The notes under the pieces were generated by a model. That model did not search any database, had not been told where the DNA came from, and worked only from the letters and a program-made list of their open reading frames with translations. A stretch of DNA of 36,138 nucleotides from Acidimicrobiales bacterium MED-G01 (GTDB taxonomy: Bacteria > Actinomycetota > Acidimicrobiia > Acidimicrobiales > Poriferisodalaceae), in NCBI GenBank assembly GCA_002457435.1, contig NTLA01000019.1, positions 1-36,138 on the forward strand, read 5' to 3'. Positions 7,159-14,434 of this stretch are shown here, in pieces. Positions within the stretch are counted from its first letter, which is position 1; every line of letters begins with the position of its first letter. The position numbers and the translations under genes are program-made.

Positions 7159-7515
7159 TCAGGAGGACAAATCGTTTCGGACCTTCTGAGCGGCAGTGTT
7201 AGCGACGACGCTGAGCGGAAAGCCGGCGTACTGACTAAGAAAAATTGGTATCTCAGTTAAGTCACTTTCATTCAGGTCACCCTTGGCGATTCCTGCGCTG
7301 AACTGCAATTTCAAGATGGCGTCGTTGCCTTGGGCGGCAACGATACCCAGTATCAGCAGCCGACGATCGCGGGTGCTGAGACCTTGGCGTGTCCAGTACT
7401 CGGAAAAGAGATTTTCCATCGCCATTCGTTCAAACTCGTCGGGTTCCTCAGAGGCCTTTCGCGGATAAACCTCCTCAAATTTTGCTGCGCCTGCTTGGTA
7501 TTTTTCCGATTGCAT
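7159..7515 (-). CDS. carboxymuconolactone decarboxylase (CMD) family protein
   Basis: This 118-residue protein has the CMD signature LSTRDRRLLILGIVAAQGN at about residues 46-64 and the C-terminal AGFPLSVVANTAAQKV helix. It lacks the CxxC-H active site of AhpD-type members, so a peroxidase role is unlikely; it belongs with the small gamma-CMD-like proteins of unknown substrate. The start codon lies behind AGGGGGAA. It is convergent with the barrel gene and divergent from the amidohydrolase. The DNA of its C-terminus contains one copy of a perfect 36-bp repeat shared with a broken paralogue 2 kb away. Confidence 0.85.
   Translation of the reverse strand: MQSEKYQAGAAKFEEVYPRKASEEPDEFERMAMENLFSEYWTRQGLSTRDRRLLILGIVAAQGNDAILKLQFSAGIAKGDLNESDLTEIPIFLSQYAGFPLSVVANTAAQKVRNDLSS
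7193..7228. repeat. 36-bp perfect direct repeat, copy 2
   Basis: Identical to 5100-5135 and located inside the intact CMD gene. This copy is the likely source because its surrounding gene is complete. Confidence 0.9.
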
Positions 7516-7604
7516 ATCGACGGTTCCCCCTAATTACATAAGTTCTTCGTGTCACCAGTCTGGCACTTCGATGTGGCGGCGGGTTTTCCCTACCAACAAG
7601 CGAA

Positions 7605-7641
7605 CTAGCGGCCGGAAAACTGTTTCCTGCGCCGCCGCTAG
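7605..7641. promoter_or_regulatory. inverted repeat in the CMD/amidohydrolase divergent region
   Basis: CTAGCGGC (7605-7612) and GCCGCTAG (7634-7641) are exact reverse complements; inside them GGAAA and TTTCC can pair around ACTG. The element ends 45 bp before the amidohydrolase start, so it could be an operator or a leader hairpin. Confidence 0.45.
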
Positions 7642-7686
7642 ATGTTGGTAGCTAAGGTCGAGGGGAAGCCGAGGGGGAGGCACTGT

Positions 7687-9159
7687 ATGAGCACCATTGA
7701 GACCGAGCAGGGGAAAATCAGCGCTGCAGAGATCCGAGGAGGTCTCACGCACCCCATTATTGACTCCGACGCTCACTGGCTCGAATTCGGGCCTCTCGTT
7801 CAGGAACGTATGCACCAGATCGGGGGCGAAAAAGCGTTAGCGGGATTTACCGGGACTCAAGAGATCGTCCCGATTCAAGAGCTGGGGCCCGATGGAAGAG
7901 CGCATATGGGATATGGGCACCCCGGGTTTTGGATGTTGCCCATGAAAAACACACGCGACCGTGCGACTGCGATGATGCCCGCTCTTCTCGCAGACCGAAT
8001 GGAAGAATTCGGTCTCGACTACTGCGTCATGTATCCGACCGGCGGATTCGCGACAGCCATGCAAAATGATGATGATGTGAGGAAGGCAGCCTGTCGAGCG
8101 TTCAACATCTTCAGTGCCGAGTACTTCGCTGATTACAGCGATCTAATGACCCCGGTCGCTGTAATTCCCATGCACACTCCCGACGAGGCGATCGAGGAAA
8201 TCATCTACATTCGAGAATCGTTAGGGTTGAAAGCCTGCCTTTTCAATGGGATGGTTCCGCGCCCTGTTCCCGCAGCGGAAGAAGGTGATCCTAAAGCCCA
8301 GAGGCTCGGCTCGGTCACCTACGACGTATTCGGCATAGACAGCCCCTACGACTACGACTCCGTTTGGGAAGCGTGTCTGGAGTACGGCGTTTCACCGACT
8401 TTCCACTCTGGCGGGCGAGGCTACGCACTGCGTCGCTCACCGACCAATTTCACCTACAACCATATTGGTCATTTCGCGTCGACAGCCGAAGCGATCTGCA
8501 AGGCTATGTTTCTCGGCGGTGTTACTCGCCGGTTCCCTCAATTACGAATGGGATTCCTTGAGGGTGGCACGGCGTGGGCGTGTCAGCTCTACGCGGACTT
8601 GATTGAACACTGGGAGAAACGCAATAGGACTGCTCTGGAGTACAACGATCCTGCCAACCTTGATCACAATTTGATGATCGATTTGGCCTCCGAATTTGGC
8701 CCGAGAGGAATGGCTGAGATGATGCTTGACCGAGATTCCGCATTGTTTGCTGCTCTCAACACCGCGGCGTCGACGAACGACGGCGGTCAACTAGAGCTCG
8801 ATGACTACGCTCCGTGCGAGATTGAAAGAGAGGAAGACATCGCGGATCTCTTTGTCCCCAATTTCTACTTTGGCTGCGAAGCAGATGATCGATTAAATGC
8901 GACGGCGTTCAATACCGAAGTCAATCCGATGGGAGCACGAATTAATGCGTTGTTCTCATCCGACATCGGCCATTTCGATGTCATCCACATGAACCGAGTG
9001 CTACCCCACGCGTGGGAATTGGTTGAAGATGGGGTGATGGATCTCGATGATTTCCGTGAGTTCACCTTCGCCAACCCAGCCCGGTTCTGGAGTTCCAACA
9101 ACTCAGATTTCTTTGCAGGAACAAACGTCGAAGCTCAAGTGGCCGAGCTGTTCGAATAA
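7687..9159 (+). CDS. amidohydrolase family 2 (ACMSD-like) metal-dependent hydrolase
   Basis: This 490-residue TIM-barrel protein belongs to the Amidohydro_2 group, whose members decarboxylate or hydrolyse aromatic and lactone substrates. The N-terminal motif PIIDSDAHWLE replaces the classic DxHxH, as in several marine paralogues. A barrel histidine lies in SPTFHSGG, another in NHIGHF, followed by the typical FLEGG strand, and the late metal aspartate lies in FSSDIGHFDV. It is longer than the usual 330-400 residues because of an insert before the last aspartate. GGAGG stands six bases before the ATG at 7687, which rules out an upstream in-frame start. No partner gene is attached. Confidence 0.88.
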   Translation: MSTIETEQGKISAAEIRGGLTHPIIDSDAHWLEFGPLVQERMHQIGGEKALAGFTGTQEIVPIQELGPDGRAHMGYGHPGFWMLPMKNTRDRATAMMPALLADRMEEFGLDYCVMYPTGGFATAMQNDDDVRKAACRAFNIFSAEYFADYSDLMTPVAVIPMHTPDEAIEEIIYIRESLGLKACLFNGMVPRPVPAAEEGDPKAQRLGSVTYDVFGIDSPYDYDSVWEACLEYGVSPTFHSGGRGYALRRSPTNFTYNHIGHFASTAEAICKAMFLGGVTRRFPQLRMGFLEGGTAWACQLYADLIEHWEKRNRTALEYNDPANLDHNLMIDLASEFGPRGMAEMMLDRDSALFAALNTAASTNDGGQLELDDYAPCEIEREEDIADLFVPNFYFGCEADDRLNATAFNTEVNPMGARINALFSSDIGHFDVIHMNRVLPHAWELVEDGVMDLDDFREFTFANPARFWSSNNSDFFAGTNVEAQVAELFE

Positions 9160-9161
9160 CG

Positions 9162-9182
9162 GCTAGCGGCTGCGGCGCTAGC
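9162..9182. terminator. hairpin between convergent genes
   Basis: GCTAGCG (9162-9168) pairs with CGCTAGC (9176-9182) around a 7-nt loop, directly after the amidohydrolase stop. A TTTTT run lies 14 bases on in the forward direction. It could end both the amidohydrolase and the opposing small gene. Confidence 0.5.
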
Positions 9183-9192
9183 TGTGATGAGA

Positions 9193-9447
9193 CTAGTTTT
9201 TAGGACTTTCGCATTTCTGAGGGTGTTTACTAGGCCGTCTGCGCGTTGAGGATTTTCTTCTTTTCTGACGAAAACCACCGTCGGGATAGTTGCGATGTCG
9301 TCGACCGAAGATTGCTCTCACTATCCGAGCTATGAAGTTTCTCGAGCGAGTGGGGCGTTGGGCCCCAAACTTTGGGGGCCCTTTGTACTTCCAGTGCTTT
9401 ATCTCGTCGTCGCTTCTCGTGTCGTACTGAACTCTAAAGTTCTTCAT
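9193..9447 (-). CDS. 84-residue basic small protein
   Basis: The ATG at 9445-9447 follows GGAGG with seven bases spacing. The product starts MKNFRVQYDTRSDDEIKHW and ends in a long lysine/arginine-rich tail (RHRNYPDGGFRQKRRKSS), suggesting nucleic-acid binding; no known domain is seen. The start codon overlaps the stop of the small frame at 9444-9608 as ATGA, typical of coupled genes. A GC-rich hairpin (9360-9381) lies inside the frame, which weakens the call slightly: in the forward direction it resembles a terminator followed by TTT. Confidence 0.5.
   Translation of the reverse strand: MKNFRVQYDTRSDDEIKHWKYKGPPKFGAQRPTRSRNFIARIVRAIFGRRHRNYPDGGFRQKRRKSSTRRRPSKHPQKCESPKN
9360..9381 (+). terminator. 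GC-rich hairpin inside the small basic gene
   Basis: GGGCCCCAAA pairs with TTTGGGG(G)CCC around a single C, with one bulged G, and is followed by TTTG on the forward strand. It could be a forward terminator, but the nearest forward gene ends 200 bp earlier, or it may only reflect the encoded KGPPKFGAQ sequence. Confidence 0.3.
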
Positions 9448-9608
9448 GCCGCCACCTCCAAGGCTGGGGGGTAAGCGAGCAACCAACAGATTTCCGCATT
9501 GGTATCGCGAATCTCCGCCACGAGTTCGGTAGCTGCGTAGCCATTCTGCCACTTACGAGCATGCGCTTGCTTGAAAGCGATGCAATAGCTAATTGGGATA
9601 ACGCTGTA
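9444..9608 (-). other. start-less open frame overlapping the basic small gene by ATGA
   Basis: This minus-strand frame runs 54 codons between stops and reads like protein (HARKWQNGYAATELVAEIR, ending AYPPALEVAA). It has no ATG, and only an internal GTG, so it may be a 5'-truncated gene end or use a rare start. Its TGA overlaps the ATG of the downstream basic gene. The rest of 9609-9724 shows nothing. Confidence 0.3.
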
Positions 9609-9724
9609 TTACAAGATCTAGCAACCTTCTTGGGACGGGTCGACTAGAAGACGTGGTCTTAGTGCAGAGATGGATACGTCAGCATCCTTCTAGGCGAAAT
9701 CAAGGTATAGCGAACCGTAAAGTT

Positions 9725-10945
9725 CTAGTTGTCGGCGTTAGCTACTACACCGTCGTCGTGGAGTTTCCCGACCTCGACAGATGTCATTCCCAAGACCTCA
9801 AGAAGTATCTCGTCTGTGTGTTCGCCTAGGCGAGGCGCAACAGTTGGGTCTCCGCGATCGATTTCGGAAAATGATAGTGGCGACCCCGGAGCGAGTACCC
9901 GTCCGACGCCTGGTTGATCGATGCGCCGAAACATTGGATTCTCAGCCGTAGCTCGACGGTCCTCGTTCACTAGTTGAACAAAGGTTTGATAAGGGCCCCA
10001 ACAGACACCTTTAGCATCAAAAATTTCTGCTATTTCATCTAGATCGTGTGATTCTATGAACGGCGCCATAAACGAGGCAATGGCGTCTCGAGCATCCCAT
10101 CGGTCCCCTTCTTTGCTTAGGTCAACGCCGAGAGCCTCCTCGATGGAGGATAAATGTCCAACAATGTTTGTCGCTTCAGCGAGGCTCTGCCACTGACGTT
10201 TACTGATTGCCACAACCATTATTCGTCGGTCGTCTCTGGTAGCAAAATCTCTGCCGAATGCTCCGTAGAGGTCATTGCCAACGGGAACTCTGTCCTGTTT
10301 CGTCAATTGTGCTTGTGCCATGTAACCAAGATTGGCGACCATCGCGAAAGCGACGTCTGTTAACGAAATTTTGGAAAGCTGACCAATTCCCGTTCGCTGC
10401 CGGTATCTCTCCGCTGCCAACAAGCCGACCGCAGCGGTTAACCCAGTTGCTGTGTCCCAGGCTGGTAAGACGTGATTGGTAGGCATCGTTGAACCCGTCG
10501 GTCCCGTAGCCATAGCGAACCCAGAGGATGGGTTTACGGTGTAGTCCACAGCAGTTGATTCATCGGGATTTCCGATGATGTTCATGTAGATCAGATCTTC
10601 CCTTTCGGTACGCAACCGGTCGTAGGAAAGCCAGCTGGATTCAGGGAAGTTAGATAGAAATATTCCGTTTTCTTCACCTGGTTCAGTTATCAACTGTGTA
10701 ACTAAATCTCTTCCGGTGTCGCTTCGCAGGTCTACTTGGATAGATCGCTTGCCTTTGTTCAGGCCGGCCCAAAAAAGGCTTACACCCTCTTCTGTTACGG
10801 GCCATCTTTGATAGTCAAGACCGCCACCGATGGCGTCAAAACGAATGACGTCCGCTCCAAGTTGGGCGAGCGTCATTCCCCCGAGAGGAGCCGCAACAAA
10901 CGCTGAGCCTTCAACGATGCGTAATCCTTGCAGTACTGGTGTCAT
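9725..10945 (-). CDS. mct: 2-methylfumaryl-CoA isomerase-like CaiB/BaiF CoA-transferase
   Basis: This 406-residue class III CoA-transferase opens with LRIVEGSAFVAAPLGGMTLAQLGADVIRFDAIGGG and continues with RWPVTEEG, FWAGLNKGKRSI and NHVLPAWDTATG. These stretches match, as I remember them, the intramolecular mesaconyl-CoA C1-C4 transferase (Mct) of Chloroflexus far better than general CaiB/BaiF proteins. D164 in LPAWD sits where the catalytic aspartate of Mct is expected. Mct moves CoA between the carboxyls of mesaconate in the 3-hydroxypropionate bi-cycle. AGAGG precedes the ATG. It lies 86 bp downstream of a matching hydratase on the same strand, which supports the assignment. A broader CoA-transferase activity remains possible. 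Confidence 0.75.
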   Translation of the reverse strand: MTPVLQGLRIVEGSAFVAAPLGGMTLAQLGADVIRFDAIGGGLDYQRWPVTEEGVSLFWAGLNKGKRSIQVDLRSDTGRDLVTQLITEPGEENGIFLSNFPESSWLSYDRLRTEREDLIYMNIIGNPDESTAVDYTVNPSSGFAMATGPTGSTMPTNHVLPAWDTATGLTAAVGLLAAERYRQRTGIGQLSKISLTDVAFAMVANLGYMAQAQLTKQDRVPVGNDLYGAFGRDFATRDDRRIMVVAISKRQWQSLAEATNIVGHLSSIEEALGVDLSKEGDRWDARDAIASFMAPFIESHDLDEIAEIFDAKGVCWGPYQTFVQLVNEDRRATAENPMFRRIDQPGVGRVLAPGSPLSFSEIDRGDPTVAPRLGEHTDEILLEVLGMTSVEVGKLHDDGVVANADN

Positions 10946-11031
10946 AGTTGGCCTCTAATCGTTACCTCTCACTCCGGTTGAGAAATCAATGACCGGATTC
11001 TGATCAAACAACCTCCATTTTCGAGGTTTCC

Positions 11032-11997
11032 CTAAGGAGCGAACACAATTGGTGTCCATACCAGAATGTCACTACCAACAGATCCGTGCTCGTCCACCGT
11101 GGCACCACGGATTTCGAATCGCATGAGGCGCCCTCTTTCCAGCGGAAGAATTTCTTTCAACTCATGTCTGAATTCCAACAAGTCACCCTCGAATGCCGGA
11201 CCCACGTGGTCACAGCCATCCCAGGCAACAATCGTTGCTATGCCGGGGAGGAGGCGACTCAACGAAGCTTGAGCCAGCCCTTGGACATGGCCTCCATAAA
11301 CGAGACGTTTCCCGTAGATACTTGCCGAGGCGTCCCTATGAACGAACGCTTGATTAAAAGTCATTCGAGCTAGAGAGGGAGCAAGGTCAATGTGGTCCCT
11401 CATAGCGTCAGATCTCGACTCTCCTGCCTCCCACGAAGTGGTTGCTAGCCCACTTAGATCCCAATTTGGGACAAGCGTTGCGAGATCTTCGAGAGGAGCT
11501 GGGTCTGATGGTCCTGGAATCTCAGATGAATGGCCTGGTGAACCCGACCTGCTTGCCACCAAAGCACATCTTTCATATTGGACTGCGGGAACGCTGTCTG
11601 CTGAGGTTTCTATTCCTAACCAAACTTTTCCTCGATGCTGACCGTCTTTCGGTTTGGCGTCTGACAACCCGAGGACAGTCGTGGTTGTCGTAATGGTTTC
11701 GCCCACTTCAACAGGTCTGAGGATGCGAACTGACCGATAGTAGAGGTTCGCTATGGCTTTTCTGGTCGCATTCGTTGTCTGTCCGATGGCGAACTGCATC
11801 ACTAATCCAGGATTCACAAGTGCCTCAGCGGAACCGCTGATGCCTTGGTAAGCGCCTCTGTCTGCTGACGCAAAGTGTTGATCACCAGTGATCCTTCTGT
11901 AAGCCACGTTGTCAGCTTCGGTGACAGTGACCGCAGGCAACGGCGGGATTGTCATGCCTGTTTCGAAGTCGTCATAGTAAGGGCCGTCGTTGTCCAC
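11032..11997 (-). CDS. mch: 2-methylfumaryl-CoA hydratase-like MaoC double-hotdog protein
   Basis: This 321-residue protein consists of two MaoC-like hotdog halves. The first holds a hydratase-2 type loop, ITGDQHFASAD, around residues 36-46; the second holds VYGGHVQGLAQ with Y234-G-G-H237. The length, the ARMTFNQAFVHRD stretch and the GPAFEGDL strand resemble the (2R,3S)-beta-methylmalyl-CoA dehydratase (Mch) of Chloroflexus. Mch interconverts beta-methylmalyl-CoA and mesaconyl-C1-CoA, the substrate of Mct, encoded just downstream. Translation most likely begins at GTG 11995-11997 behind AAGGA. A different MaoC-type enoyl-CoA hydratase is the alternative. Citramalyl/malyl-CoA lyase genes are not in the window. 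Confidence 0.7.
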   Translation of the reverse strand: MDNDGPYYDDFETGMTIPPLPAVTVTEADNVAYRRITGDQHFASADRGAYQGISGSAEALVNPGLVMQFAIGQTTNATRKAIANLYYRSVRILRPVEVGETITTTTTVLGLSDAKPKDGQHRGKVWLGIETSADSVPAVQYERCALVASRSGSPGHSSEIPGPSDPAPLEDLATLVPNWDLSGLATTSWEAGESRSDAMRDHIDLAPSLARMTFNQAFVHRDASASIYGKRLVYGGHVQGLAQASLSRLLPGIATIVAWDGCDHVGPAFEGDLLEFRHELKEILPLERGRLMRFEIRGATVDEHGSVGSDILVWTPIVFAP

Positions 11998-12109
11998 GAT
12001 GTTTCCTTCTCCGGAGAAATAGATGATTAAAGATTATGCCTAGCTTTCATTAGATGAAGAGGTCACGCAAAGTATGAGCAGTCAAACCTCTCGTATTTGC
12101 ATGAGGCGT

Positions 12110-12307
12110 CTACTTGCGCGCTTGACTCAGTTCCTCATCACATCTGGCTGCGCTGTCTGGAACCGGCCAGGTTCCGCGTAGGAGATCACCTTCTAGGGTG
12201 AGTGCCAGTCGATGTCTCAAGGCCACACCGGAAACACCTATCTGGTCGCCGACACAGATTGAGATCTTCTGGCTCAACAGATAGTCGGCTAGTCGTTCGT
12301 CTCCCAA
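12110..12307 (-). pseudogene. gene remnant A (VGDQIG...TLEGDLLRGT family)
   Basis: The minus strand encodes about 65-75 residues including CFYLGDERLADYLLSQK and VALRHRLALTLEGDLLRGT, ending SQARK. It reads as real protein upstream of any proper start: the frame stays open to a TAA near 12345, and only a TTG without ribosome site is available. I therefore call it a 5'-decayed remnant, although a non-ATG-started small gene is possible. The family is not recognised. The middle of the remnant is repeated in remnant B at 13235-13366. Confidence 0.4.
12171..12254. repeat. 84-bp imperfect direct repeat, copy 1
   Basis: Matches 13248-13331 without gaps at 76 of 84 bases by my count. It encodes VGDQIGVSGVALRHRLALTL and following residues on the minus strand. 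Similarity stops sharply at both ends. The copies are 1,077 bp apart and flank the gene at 12430-13038. Confidence 0.85.
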
Positions 12308-12429
12308 ATAAAAACAACCCGCGTTCAGGGTTCTTTGTTAGGCGTTTCCAGCATGTCCTAGAGGGGGCGGCGCCAAGTTGGGTGAAGTGCTAAAACATTG
12401 CGATTCAACGACATGAGGTGGGAACAAAA

Positions 12430-13038
12430 ATGACGTATACAACGGTGCTTAGCTCGCGCGTAGCCGACGTGAACGGCTTACTTAGTGCTTGGAATGACTG
12501 GGGCAAAGATCACGTACTTGGCGAAAGCTCCGCATCGGGCGTTTCCCTGTCTCAAACGATGGTAGGTGGAGACCGCGCTGGTGAAGTCAATGCCTCGTTT
12601 CAGTGGGAATCGATTGACCAGGCAATGGAGGGAATCGCAACGCTGACTGCTAGCTCTCGGCTGATGGACATGTACCAAAGCTCCGGTGTCACCCCTCTAC
12701 GACGCAGCATGGCAAAACTGTTGGCGCAACGCGGAACAAGAGAGGGTCAATACACGTCGATCTTGATGTGCACCGGCGATATGACAGATGAGACCACTGC
12801 TTCGTCCAATGCCGACACCATGTGGGACGGACTAAGCGGAGCAGCAAATGGTTATGCAATCAATCAGGTCATAGCGGGCGGAGAATTTACGGGAATGTAT
12901 GCACTAGTCAGTTGGACTGATTCTCTAGATGCGTTTATGGAGGCAGCTAACGCCACCAACACCTCCGCTCCGACACAACAGATCATGTCGAACCAGAACA
13001 TCAAGTTCGTCAGCCGAAGCCTTTCTCGGATTCTGTGA
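12430..13038 (+). CDS. protein with two tandem ferredoxin-like barrel repeats
   Basis: This 202-residue protein contains two related halves. Half one (about residues 1-100) has YTTVLSSRVADVNGLL and SLSQTMVGGDRAGEVNASFQWES; half two (about 108-202) has YTSILMCTGD and AINQVIAGGEFTGMYALVSWTDS. The strand-helix rhythm and the GG[DE].[AT]G turn suggest a fused pair of dimeric alpha/beta-barrel domains, similar to NIPSNAP/DUF6854-like proteins; the match is by eye and the function is unknown. The ATG at 12430 is preferred over the in-frame GTG at 12418 because GGTGGGA is correctly spaced from it. The gene is flanked by the 84-bp repeats. Confidence 0.65.
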   Translation: MTYTTVLSSRVADVNGLLSAWNDWGKDHVLGESSASGVSLSQTMVGGDRAGEVNASFQWESIDQAMEGIATLTASSRLMDMYQSSGVTPLRRSMAKLLAQRGTREGQYTSILMCTGDMTDETTASSNADTMWDGLSGAANGYAINQVIAGGEFTGMYALVSWTDSLDAFMEAANATNTSAPTQQIMSNQNIKFVSRSLSRIL

Positions 13039-13234
13039 AACCTTAGATTCCACCTGCTCGTAATTACCGTCGAGCCGTCGGCCTTGGTCGTCAGATCAGG
13101 GGTTGTGGCCATATGACCTGTTTGCAACGGCATTTGGCGTCCTACTGCCGCCACCCTGACCATCGTTTGACACGCTAGCGTAGAGAACCAGCGGCAGACC
13201 TTTAGGCCTCAAGCCCCTAACAACGTCTTCTTGA

Positions 13235-13366
13235 TCAAAAAGAAGGCGTTCCGCGCAGAAGATCACCTTCTAGGGTGAATACCAGTCGATGTCTCAAGGC
13301 CACACAAGCAGCACCTATCTGGTCGCCGACATTTATGGCGACATCTTCGCTACTGCACTCCGGCAA
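13235..13366 (-). pseudogene. gene remnant B (second copy of the VGDQIG fragment)
   Basis: The minus strand reads SSEDVAINVGDQIGAACV, then ALRHRLVFTLEGDLLRGTPSF and a stop. The core matches remnant A, with five amino-acid changes and two silent changes inside the 84-bp repeat. Only a TTG start at 13366 is available. Its tail is cut short compared with remnant A. It overlaps the possible 5' extension of the forward gene at 13383-13952. Confidence 0.4.
13248..13331. repeat. 84-bp imperfect direct repeat, copy 2
   Basis: Second copy of the element at 12171-12254. Just before it, AACGTCTTCTT and AAGAAGGCGTT (13221-13250) form a near-perfect 11-bp inverted repeat. Confidence 0.85.
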
Positions 13367-13382
13367 TCAGTCGCAACAACTG

Positions 13383-13952
13383 ATGTCAGATCCCTCAGTC
13401 AAGATGGTGAAAGTGCCACACTCGATCACAATGCCTGATGCTGAGTTCCTCTCAGACGACTTCTTCTCCTCAAAGTCCGACAAGGACCTGTCTGCGATGA
13501 TGCATCTCATTATTGGTGAACAGCAAAAGAGAGCCTTAGAAGGATCCGAACCAGACGCCTTAATTGAGCAAGGCTTCAAAGACGGATTCAAACCAAATGG
13601 TCTTCCACACGACCCCTGGATTGTTGATGGGATACTTATCTGTCCTGGTGCGGTAAACGACAGAAGTGCAACGTCTCATGACTGCGGATTCGTGGCCTTC
13701 GACGAACATTGGTGCTGGGAACACCCCGACATTGTCTTGGACGACGTCCGATACATCGACGGCCCGAAACGACGTCAACGTTCCGTGTCGCTGATACCAG
13801 TATTCGAGGGATTGGAGTTCGACCTTGTCGTCTCTCGTGCGTCTGCAGGTCAGCACAAAATGCGGTCAGCTACAGCGTTCCGAGTTGTGGATAGCTGTCT
13901 TGAAGTAGTGCGGAACAGGACCCCAAAGAAGACATCGGGCCTGCGCCACTAA
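13383..13952 (+). CDS. conserved-looking protein of unknown function
   Basis: About 189 residues from the chosen ATG. The protein is soluble and acidic, with an N-terminal helical stretch (DLSAMMHLIIGEQQKRALEG), a central GFKPNGLPHDPWIVDGILICPGAV strand region, and SHDCGFVAFDEHWCWEHPDIVLDDVRYIDGP. The C-terminal half alternates strands (SLIPVFEGLEFDLVVSRAS). I do not recognise a family. The start is uncertain: GTG 13275 would run into the 84-bp repeat and ATGs exist at 13335, 13383 and 13404, none with a good ribosome site. Its composition is like that of neighbouring genes. Confidence 0.6.
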   Translation: MSDPSVKMVKVPHSITMPDAEFLSDDFFSSKSDKDLSAMMHLIIGEQQKRALEGSEPDALIEQGFKDGFKPNGLPHDPWIVDGILICPGAVNDRSATSHDCGFVAFDEHWCWEHPDIVLDDVRYIDGPKRRQRSVSLIPVFEGLEFDLVVSRASAGQHKMRSATAFRVVDSCLEVVRNRTPKKTSGLRH

Positions 13953-13965
13953 TAGAGGTAACTGA

Positions 13966-14031
13966 TTAGAGCACAAGCTTGGCGATGGTCACGAGGATGA
14001 ATCCGATTGCGACGAGCTGGTACGTCTTCAT
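13966..14031 (-). CDS. 21-residue single-helix membrane micropeptide
   Basis: The frame encodes MKTYQLVAIGFILVTIAKLV plus one leucine: a lysine followed by one hydrophobic helix just long enough to span a membrane. The ribosome site is weak (TTGAG next to the ATG). No larger gene overlaps it, and hydrophobic codon bias over the entire frame argues against pure chance. Function unknown. Confidence 0.4.
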   Translation of the reverse strand: MKTYQLVAIGFILVTIAKLVL

Positions 14032-14225
14032 CTCAAAATTGTAGAGCTCTAACTACACAGTGGCGTTTGTGCGCGACTTTGGAGACGGACTCAGGCAAGA
14101 GAAAACCCACACCTGCTGACTTAATTTCCAGGGGCCAGAAGTGATACAACAAATAGAGAGGGGGCGTGGCAGACTGAGTTGGTGTCGCCTTTCTCACAGT
14201 CGCGATTCCATTATTAGGAATCGGC

Positions 14226-14333
14226 ATGGGCGGAGCCAATGTCCTTCAGCAGATGCTTGGCGGTGCTATCGGCGGCGGTTTCTGGGGTCTCATTATTTTG
14301 CGAATACCTATGGAGAATCCTCTATCTAGGTAG
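14226..14333 (+). CDS. 35-residue glycine-rich membrane peptide, or end of a broken membrane gene
   Basis: AGGA lies seven bases before the ATG. The peptide begins MGGANVLQQMLGGAIGGGFW and ends MENPLSR; GGAIGGGFWGLIIL is a glycine-zipper membrane helix. The same frame is open upstream to a TGA at about 14174 and encodes a second hydrophobic stretch (VAFLTVAIPLLGIG), so this may instead be the surviving end of a two-helix membrane protein. The rest of the 13953-14434 gap (14032-14170 and 14334-14434) shows no gene. Confidence 0.4.
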   Translation: MGGANVLQQMLGGAIGGGFWGLIILRIPMENPLSR

Positions 14334-14434
14334 CTTTGCAATAGACGTATCTGAGGTTTATTTAGGCCGCGACGAGGTTGATACATACAACAGTTCGCTG
14401 TTTCTTTTTCTGTGCGCGAGACTTAGATAGCGAT

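Noticed and set aside
9360-9381. GGGCCCC hairpin as a definite terminator of the amidohydrolase
   Set aside because: It lies 200 bp after the stop codon, inside a plausible opposite-strand gene, and a nearer hairpin exists at 9162-9182.
14165-14180. TGA at about 14174 as a second selenocysteine codon
   Set aside because: No cysteine or redox motif is near, no SECIS-like hairpin follows, and upstream codons are not protein-like.
14033-14239. Minus-strand 68-residue frame
   Set aside because: It is antisense to the hydrophobic forward frame and shows no ribosome site or protein-like pattern.
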